From: SFHK01 sp963618055
GTDB lineage: Bacteria > Bacillota > Clostridia > Christensenellales > Aristaeellaceae
Assembly (NCBI GenBank): GCA_963618055.1
Contig: CAVERI010000047.1
Location: forward strand, 1-21,097
Length of the DNA: 21,097 nucleotides
Direction of reading: 5' to 3'
The translations under genes and the position numbers were made by a program. Shown here piece by piece: positions 15,495 through 21,097 of the stretch (within the stretch, counting starts at the first letter, position 1; every line of letters begins with the position of its first letter). The notes below the pieces were generated by a model. That model saw only the letters and a list, made by a program, of their open reading frames with translations. It was not told where the DNA came from and searched no databases.

Positions 15495-15523
15495 TCGCCA
15501 TGAAAGCGAGAGTGTGGTATAAT
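15495..15523 (+). promoter_or_regulatory. Extended -10 promoter of the helicase-nuclease gene
   Basis: A perfect TATAAT (15518-15523) preceded by TGG forms an extended -10 (TGGTATAAT). A weak -35 TCGCCA (15495-15500) lies 17 nt upstream. The leader to the chosen start codon is about 65 nt. It indicates that the helicase-nuclease and PC4-like genes form their own transcription unit. Confidence 0.65.
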
Positions 15524-15595
15524 CAATAAGACCGCTCTGTTTTTGCGATAGAAAAACGACGGATGCGTAAAACATTCTTGATTGGAGATACACAC

Positions 15596-18500
15596 ATGGC
15601 GATAGAGAAGTTTCAGGAGCAGGCGCATGCCTTATTTGAGTACATAAGAGAAGTTTGCCTGCTTGGCCAGCAGAAAATACTGGATGTTAACAAACAGATG
15701 GGCGTCGTTTTTCTTCGCAGTCTTGACGATCCATCCTGCGTAACAATTGCCAGTCGGGATCGAATGGACGATGCGGCTGAGTATGCCGACGATCGTTTGT
15801 TTTCCTTTCGCAAGCCGGATTTTACAGCTTGTCCATCGCCTGACGAATCGCTGAAAAAATGGCTTGTGCCTGGCTGGCAGGATTTCCGGAATCATGCGGA
15901 GCATCTTGAAAAAATTGAAACGAGGGACGAAGAGGGAACCGCGAAGGGTGTGCAGGAGCAGCTTTCCTCTGGGGAGACTGTTAAAGAGCTTCCGGGTGTT
16001 CAGACAGAATATTTTACCGATGATCCAAGACGAGTCAGGCGATTTGAAGCATGGGCGCAGAAGCGCGAAGGTTGGGTGGAACACGAGAAACACACGGCTC
16101 GTCTTCGCGACACCTTTGGGGAACTTTTTGATATGTACACGCTTTGCCGCCAATCCCCAGATACGCTCGAAATCGTAATCGGCAATGGACTGCTGACGGA
16201 TAAGAAGAACAAGGGGATTCGCCATCCGCTTTTGCTGAAGCGGGCAAGGCTGTCGCTTGATCCGGTCGGAAACACGCTTGCGCTTCATGATACAGACGAA
16301 CCGGCGCAAGTATACATGCCCATGTTTTCCGCAATGGAGGACATCAACAGCGACGTTGTGCGTCCGCTTGAGAAAAAGGCGGAAGAAGAGAATATTCACC
16401 CATGGGATCATTGCGAGGGCGCAAATCTTCTGAAGTCGACAGCTCATCAGCTCCATGCCAGCGGCCGATATTTGGATGACGGTGAGGAAGCGGCGCGGAC
16501 GGACGAGCGGATTCTTGTTCGCTGGGAACCCTGCGTCGTTCTGCGTAGACGTCCGGATGGTACGATTAAAGCTTTGGAGTCGATTTTAGGTGATCTGGAT
16601 GAGGGCGCTGAGGTTCCGGCTTCTATGCGCAGCATTCTTGGTGACTTTAAGCAGGATGGCCGCGAAAGAGACGAAGACGGTGTATCTGACAGTGGTGCAG
16701 CAGAGGCATGGGCGGAACCCAAACAGGCGCCGCTTGAGGACGAAGAGATTCTGCTGCCAAAGCTGGCCAACAGGGAACAGATGCAAATTGTTCACCAGAT
16801 CGAACGCACGCCGACGGTTCTTGTACAGGGACCTCCCGGCACGGGCAAAACGCATACCATTGCCAACCTGCTTGGCCATTTCCTTGCAAAAGGGCAAACA
16901 GTGCTGGTTACGAGTCATACGTCCAAGGCGCTTACTGTTTTGAAGGAAAAGGTGCCAAAGGAAATACAGGCACTGTGCGTGGCGGTGTTTGGCGACAATC
17001 GCGAGGATATGGAAGAGTCCGTCAATGCGATTATTGAACACACAACGCTTTATGGACTTGCCGCACAGAAAGCCGAAGCGGAGAAAATTCGTGCGGAACG
17101 CCATCAGCTTCTGCTTAAATTGAAGAAGGCACGAGAGCTTGTTTATGCCATTCGGCATAAGGAGTTTGAACCGATCGTTTACTGCGGTGAAAGCTGGTCT
17201 CCATCAAAAGCGGCAGAATTTATTTCTGCGCACGAGGATTTAATGGGACTCATTCCCGGAGTCATTATACAGAACGCGCCTTTTCCGCTTTCTGCGGAGG
17301 AATTGACTTGGCTTTATGAAAGCAATGAAAGTCTTTCTGTTCAGGAAGAAGCCGAGCTATCAATCGGTCTGCCTGCTGCGGATGTGTTGATGACGGTGCA
17401 GCAGCTTACGGATAGCATGGATTTACTTGAGAGGCTGAAGCTACAGCTGCAGGAGATTAACGCAAACGGACGCGTAAGCCTTGCGTGGAAAGAAAATCGA
17501 TACGCGGTAGTTGATCAACTGACGGATCAGGTTTTTGCCACGCAGGGCAATTCTGCAGCGGAAGCCACGCTGAGAGACCTTCTTTCGGCGTATGAAGAAC
17601 CCATTCCCGGATGGGCAGTGTCCGCCATATCCGACGGAGCCGAAGAGGGATTGGCTCGCAAACGCTGGGAGCAGCTGTTGACACGGATTGACGATACGTA
17701 TTCAAAGGCGCAGAACGTGCTGGAAAAGCAGCTGACGAAGCCAGTCAAGCTGGTGGCAGCTTCTTATGAGACGCTCAAAAGCCCTTATGAGGAACTTCAT
17801 AAGGATGCGGAGAGGCATGGTCATGTTAAGAAGAGTCTTTTCATGAGCAAGGAGAAAAAGAGCGCGCTTGATTCCGTGACGATCGCCGGGAATACGCCGG
17901 AGTCTCTCGAAGACATGGAGAGGGTTTTGGCGTATCTGGAGCTTTTGGCATGCAGAGAGGAACTGTCTCAGCTTTGGAACACGCTGGTTGCGACGCATGG
18001 TGCGCGCCGTTTTGACGAGCTTGGAGAGGAGCCGGAGCGCAAATGCAAACAGCAGCGCGAGGCGATTGAGTTTTGGCTTAACTGGGCGCGCAAGGGTAGA
18101 AAGCAGCTCTGCGAACAGGCGAAAGCGGCTGGAATCGGAGATTTGCTGTTGCAGTCAATCAGTGGCTTCCTGTCTTTTACGGATGATAAGGCGGCCTATA
18201 TGATAGACCATATTCGGACGCAGCTAATCCCGGCCGTAAGCCTGCTTCATCTGGTCAACGAGCTGTATGTTTTTTCGTGCAGCAAAGAAAACACGCGGAA
18301 TCAATTAGAGGCGCATGGAAATTCTGCGTTATGCGCCAATCTATGGCGGGCGCTGGCAGCGGAATCGGTGGAATCATACGCGTGCGCAAGAGAGACGCTT
18401 ACGACCGTTCTCGAAAAAGCGGAGTTGCAAACGCGCAGAAGCGAACTGATTGCGAAGCTTGCCGTTTCTGCACCAGGCTGGGCGGAGGCTATGGGCAAGC

Positions 18501-20656
18501 GCGAGGGATGCCACGGGCAGACTTCTGTACCGGAAAATCTGCTGGTGGCCTGGAAGGTTCGTCAGCTGGCGTTCGCGGTGGACGAAATCACGTCAACGCC
18601 ACTATCTGAAGCGGAAAATCAGGTTTCGATGCTTTCGGATCAATACCGTAAGGCGACCGAAAGACTCGCCACGGCGCTTGCATGGTGCTGCTTGCAGCAG
18701 CGAATTGACAGAAATCCCAGCGTGCGGCAGGCATTGAATGGATGGAAGCAGACGATTATGAAAATTGGTAAGGGCACAGGAAAACGGGTGTCCAGCCTTC
18801 GCAGAGAGGCTCGAAAGCTGATGGTCGAATGTCAGAAGGCAGTGCCTGCATGGATTATGCCGGTTTTCAGCGTGATGAACTCGATGGATCCGGCGAACAC
18901 CCAATTTGATGTGATCATCGTCGATGAAGCGAGCCAGTCAGACATTACGGCTTCTGCGATTCTGTACATGGGCAGGAAGATTATCGTGGTCGGCGACGAC
19001 GAGCAGGTCAGCCCTATGGCGGTGGGACTGGACGAAGCAAAGATGCAGAACTTAATGAATATCCTGATTAAGGATAAGATTCCGAATGCGCATCTGTGGG
19101 ATGCCAAAACTTCGCTTTATGACATTGCGGCGCAGGTCTATCAACCGCTAATGCTGCGGGAGCATTTCAGGTGTGTTCCGGACATTATAGGCTACAGCAA
19201 CATGCTGTCTTATCGCGGGAAGATCAAGCCTCTGCGGGAGGCGGGAAGCTCTCCGTTTAAAACGGCAATTGTTCCATTTCGCGTGAACGGGATGCGAAAG
19301 GGGCGAAGCAAGACCAACGAGGAAGAAGCGGACGCGATTGTCGCGTTGATCAAGGCCTGTATGGAACATTCGGAGTACGAAGATAAGAGTTTCGGCGTTA
19401 TTTCCATGCTTGGCGACGATCAGGCGAAGCTGATTGGCCGAAAGCTGGCGGAGGGTATTCCGCTTGCGGAATATGAAAAGCATCAGATTCTCTGTGGAAA
19501 TGCCTCCAATTTCCAGGGAGACGAACGCGATGTGATCTTCCTTTCGCTTGTCGATAGCAATGAATCCGATGGGCCGCTGGCAATGGCGTCGGGCGACGGG
19601 CAGGGTTCAAACGGTAAGGCAATGAAGCAGCGCTATAATGTTGCGGTCAGCCGTGCGAAGGATCAGCTTTGGATTGTGCATTCCCTTGATTATACCGCCG
19701 ATTTGAAGCCCGGGGATATGCGCAGGGGGCTGCTGGAATACGCTTCCAATCCGCATGCGTTTACCGCCCAGAACGATGCGATTGAGGAGGCTTCCGATTC
19801 ACCGTTTGAAGCAGAGGTTGCGAAAGCGCTGGCTGCGCAGGGGTATCATATCGTTCAGCAATGGATGGTTGGCGCTTATCGGATTGATATGGTCGTCATC
19901 TGCGGGAATAAGAGAATTGCGATTGAATGCGATGGCGAGCGCTGGCACAGTGGCGAAGCGAAGATTCTGGAGGATATGGAACGCCAGTCGATCTTGGAAC
20001 GACTTGGATGGCGGTTCATCCGGATTCGCGGCAGTGAGTACCATCGCAGGCCATCCCAGACAATCGACCGGATCGTCAGCGAGCTAAACGCGGCGGAAAT
20101 CGAGCCGGAGGCGGGCTCGGCTGAAATGGATTACGGTGCCGAGGATACATTGGTGTCTGACATCAGAGTGCGAACCTTGCAGCTGATGCGAGGGGAAGAC
20201 ACCCTGGAAATGGAACCGTCCACATCTGCGAACGAGCCGGAATCAGACTGGGAATTGCCCGAAAGCCCGGTGGCGCATGAGATCAGGGAGGATGCGGTGC
20301 TTTCTGAAGAAAAAGCTCCTGCCTTGAATTTGACGCGCGAGACCAGTACTGCAAATATGCATCCAAAGAAAGCTGGACGGACGGAGCAACAGCGAAGTCG
20401 CTCAACGGTAGCCGCGGAGCAGATTAGCATGTTTGAGCCTGAGGAAGACATGCTGACGGCGTTTGAAAACGCGGGCTTTGCTTGCGTCGACAATCGGGAT
20501 ACCTCAGGAATTTTGTGGGTGTTGCGTGACGACGGCAAGGTCGAGGCGTTCCATAAAATCGAGCAGCAATATATGATCAAGGCAACGCTTGAAAGGCGGG
20601 GAGCCGTTGCAACCGGCGGCGCGCCCGCGTGGCGTATTCTGGCAAGAAAGAGATGA
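15596..20656 (+). CDS. SF1 helicase fused to DUF559/Vsr-like nuclease (putative defence protein)
   Basis: A 1686-residue cytoplasmic protein in three parts. An N-terminal region (1-390) has no recognised motifs. An SF1 DNA2/NAM7/UPF1-like helicase core follows: Walker A GPPGTGKT (412-419), motif Ia TSHTSKAL, motif II DEAS (1110-1113), motif III GDDEQ (1133-1137), motif IV LREHFRC, motif V NFQGDERD (1305-1312) and motif VI AVSRAK (1350-1355). Motifs I and II are separated by some 690 residues, partly coiled-coil-like. A PD-(D/E)XK-type nuclease spans about 1402-1497, with D1431, E1444-x-D1446 and H1451 (DUF559/MTES_1575-Vsr group). A conserved-looking domain (about 1608-1686) ends the protein. 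The ATG at 15596 has GGAG 8 nt upstream; the ATG at 15563 has none. Base composition is clearly less G+C-rich than the neighbours. Similar helicase-nuclease fusions serve anti-phage defence; that role is inferred. Confidence 0.85.
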   Translation: MAIEKFQEQAHALFEYIREVCLLGQQKILDVNKQMGVVFLRSLDDPSCVTIASRDRMDDAAEYADDRLFSFRKPDFTACPSPDESLKKWLVPGWQDFRNHAEHLEKIETRDEEGTAKGVQEQLSSGETVKELPGVQTEYFTDDPRRVRRFEAWAQKREGWVEHEKHTARLRDTFGELFDMYTLCRQSPDTLEIVIGNGLLTDKKNKGIRHPLLLKRARLSLDPVGNTLALHDTDEPAQVYMPMFSAMEDINSDVVRPLEKKAEEENIHPWDHCEGANLLKSTAHQLHASGRYLDDGEEAARTDERILVRWEPCVVLRRRPDGTIKALESILGDLDEGAEVPASMRSILGDFKQDGRERDEDGVSDSGAAEAWAEPKQAPLEDEEILLPKLANREQMQIVHQIERTPTVLVQGPPGTGKTHTIANLLGHFLAKGQTVLVTSHTSKALTVLKEKVPKEIQALCVAVFGDNREDMEESVNAIIEHTTLYGLAAQKAEAEKIRAERHQLLLKLKKARELVYAIRHKEFEPIVYCGESWSPSKAAEFISAHEDLMGLIPGVIIQNAPFPLSAEELTWLYESNESLSVQEEAELSIGLPAADVLMTVQQLTDSMDLLERLKLQLQEINANGRVSLAWKENRYAVVDQLTDQVFATQGNSAAEATLRDLLSAYEEPIPGWAVSAISDGAEEGLARKRWEQLLTRIDDTYSKAQNVLEKQLTKPVKLVAASYETLKSPYEELHKDAERHGHVKKSLFMSKEKKSALDSVTIAGNTPESLEDMERVLAYLELLACREELSQLWNTLVATHGARRFDELGEEPERKCKQQREAIEFWLNWARKGRKQLCEQAKAAGIGDLLLQSISGFLSFTDDKAAYMIDHIRTQLIPAVSLLHLVNELYVFSCSKENTRNQLEAHGNSALCANLWRALAAESVESYACARETLTTVLEKAELQTRRSELIAKLAVSAPGWAEAMGKREGCHGQTSVPENLLVAWKVRQLAFAVDEITSTPLSEAENQVSMLSDQYRKATERLATALAWCCLQQRIDRNPSVRQALNGWKQTIMKIGKGTGKRVSSLRREARKLMVECQKAVPAWIMPVFSVMNSMDPANTQFDVIIVDEASQSDITASAILYMGRKIIVVGDDEQVSPMAVGLDEAKMQNLMNILIKDKIPNAHLWDAKTSLYDIAAQVYQPLMLREHFRCVPDIIGYSNMLSYRGKIKPLREAGSSPFKTAIVPFRVNGMRKGRSKTNEEEADAIVALIKACMEHSEYEDKSFGVISMLGDDQAKLIGRKLAEGIPLAEYEKHQILCGNASNFQGDERDVIFLSLVDSNESDGPLAMASGDGQGSNGKAMKQRYNVAVSRAKDQLWIVHSLDYTADLKPGDMRRGLLEYASNPHAFTAQNDAIEEASDSPFEAEVAKALAAQGYHIVQQWMVGAYRIDMVVICGNKRIAIECDGERWHSGEAKILEDMERQSILERLGWRFIRIRGSEYHRRPSQTIDRIVSELNAAEIEPEAGSAEMDYGAEDTLVSDIRVRTLQLMRGEDTLEMEPSTSANEPESDWELPESPVAHEIREDAVLSEEKAPALNLTRETSTANMHPKKAGRTEQQRSRSTVAAEQISMFEPEEDMLTAFENAGFACVDNRDTSGILWVLRDDGKVEAFHKIEQQYMIKATLERRGAVATGGAPAWRILARKR

Positions 20657-20919
20657 ATATGAGAAGTATGGCAAAGGAAGGAACAAGCGTTACATATGAG
20701 ATTATCAATGAACTCGGCGTCGTGTCCGACGACGGCAAGTGGCGGCTTGAGCTGAATCGCATTAGCTGGAATGGTCGCGAGCCAAAGTACGATCTCAGAA
20801 AATGGTCACTCAATCATGAGAAGATGGGAAAGGGCGTTACATTGACGGAGGAAGAGCTGATTGCACTCAGCGAGATTCTTTCGGAAGAAAAGAAATTCCT
20901 CTCAGACAATCAAAAATAA
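20653..20919 (+). CDS. PC4/YdbC-family single-stranded nucleic-acid-binding protein
   Basis: An 88-residue protein closely matching the bacterial PC4-like (YdbC, PF02229) pattern: YEIINELGVVS, WRLELNRISWNGREPKYDLRKW, then HEKMGKGVTLTEEELIALSEIL. PC4-fold dimers bind single-stranded DNA or melted duplex. The ATG overlaps the helicase-nuclease stop codon (ATGA), suggesting cotranscription and translational coupling; ATGs at 20659 and 20668 are alternative starts, and the ribosome binding site is weak (AAGAAAGAG). YdbC genes are common and often solitary in Bacillota, so a functional partnership with the helicase is plausible but not shown. Its codon use resembles the helicase gene rather than the G+C-rich genes further left. 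Confidence 0.88.
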   Translation: MNMRSMAKEGTSVTYEIINELGVVSDDGKWRLELNRISWNGREPKYDLRKWSLNHEKMGKGVTLTEEELIALSEILSEEKKFLSDNQK

Positions 20920-20924
20920 GACAC

Positions 20925-20964
20925 GCAAAGCGAGTCTGCCGCTTCCGCAACAGACTCGCTTTGC
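20925..20964. terminator. Perfect 14-bp stem-loop after the PC4-like gene
   Basis: GCAAAGCGAGTCTG (20925-20938) pairs perfectly with CAGACTCGCTTTGC (20951-20964) around a 12-nt loop. No T-run follows on the plus strand. On the minus strand the hairpin is followed by GTGTCTTATTTTTG, so it would work better as a terminator for a minus-strand gene entering from the right, or as a bidirectional one. Confidence 0.6.
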
Positions 20965-21097
20965 CTAAGCGCGAAGGATTGCTTTCGGATGCGCACCGGA
21001 ACGCCTCGTTCCCGCCGCGCTTCCCCCTGCCCGCTTCGCGGACGATTCATTTTGAAGGATGGACAGAAATTGCCCACCCTTTTATGGACGCGCTCAT

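Noticed and set aside
15563..15595. Start codon of the helicase at 15563
   Set aside because: There is no Shine-Dalgarno sequence before it, while the ATG at 15596 has GGAG at 8-nt spacing.
1..21097. CRISPR arrays, tRNA or rRNA genes, insertion sequences, integrases and att sites
   Set aside because: No regularly spaced repeats, cloverleaf sequences, transposase or integrase motifs were recognised on either strand.

Overview
The window looks like a contig from a high-G+C member of the Bacillota (Clostridia), probably a gut or anaerobic-community metagenome assembly. The evidence is clear AGGAGG-type ribosome binding sites, TTGACA/TATAAT promoters, several GTG/TTG starts, a LytR-CpsA-Psr envelope protein, an Lpl-type sugar ABC transporter with no ATPase gene of its own, and a clostridial-style Mrp ATPase with a Cys-rich N terminus. 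No species can be named from the sequence. A run of 10 N at 5681-5690 marks an assembly gap inside a gene. No tRNA, rRNA, CRISPR array or insertion sequence was recognised.

Left part (95-5319). A minus-strand pair encodes a GH99-like/WbsX-type glycan-processing protein and a VTT-family (DedA/TVP38-like) membrane protein. It is read from a promoter at about 1945-1973. Facing away from it are an Mrp/NBP35-type Fe-S carrier ATPase, a GH130 glycoside phosphorylase and an LCP ligase, ending at a strong terminator (5339-5381).

Sugar-uptake operon (5444-11001). A sigma70-type promoter drives a secreted solute-binding protein (interrupted by the N gap), two Lpl-type permeases, a xylose-isomerase-like TIM-barrel sugar isomerase/epimerase and a PHP-family phosphoesterase. 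A long hairpin between the binding protein and the first permease probably sets their expression ratio. A shared bidirectional terminator at 10956-11001 separates the operon from the convergent metal genes.

Metal-resistance operon (minus strand, 13515-11010). An SmtB/CzrA-like ArsR repressor, a free-standing HMA metallochaperone and a P1B-2-type Zn/Cd/Pb ATPase are transcribed together. The repressor carries an intact alpha-5 zinc site (D97-x-H99, H110, E113). The promoter -10 box is overlaid by duplicated CATATGAACG boxes, which suggests autoregulation.

Right part (13573-20919). A FAD-dependent oxidoreductase and an HD-domain phosphohydrolase are followed by a compositionally different segment. 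It has its own extended -10 promoter and a 1686-residue protein joining an SF1 (DNA2/NAM7/UPF1-like) helicase to a C-terminal DUF559/Vsr-like nuclease. The stop codon of this gene overlaps (ATGA) the start of a small PC4/YdbC-type single-stranded nucleic-acid-binding protein. This helicase-nuclease plus PC4 pair is the best candidate in the window for an undescribed, defence-like two-gene system. That role is an inference; nothing in the sequence proves it.
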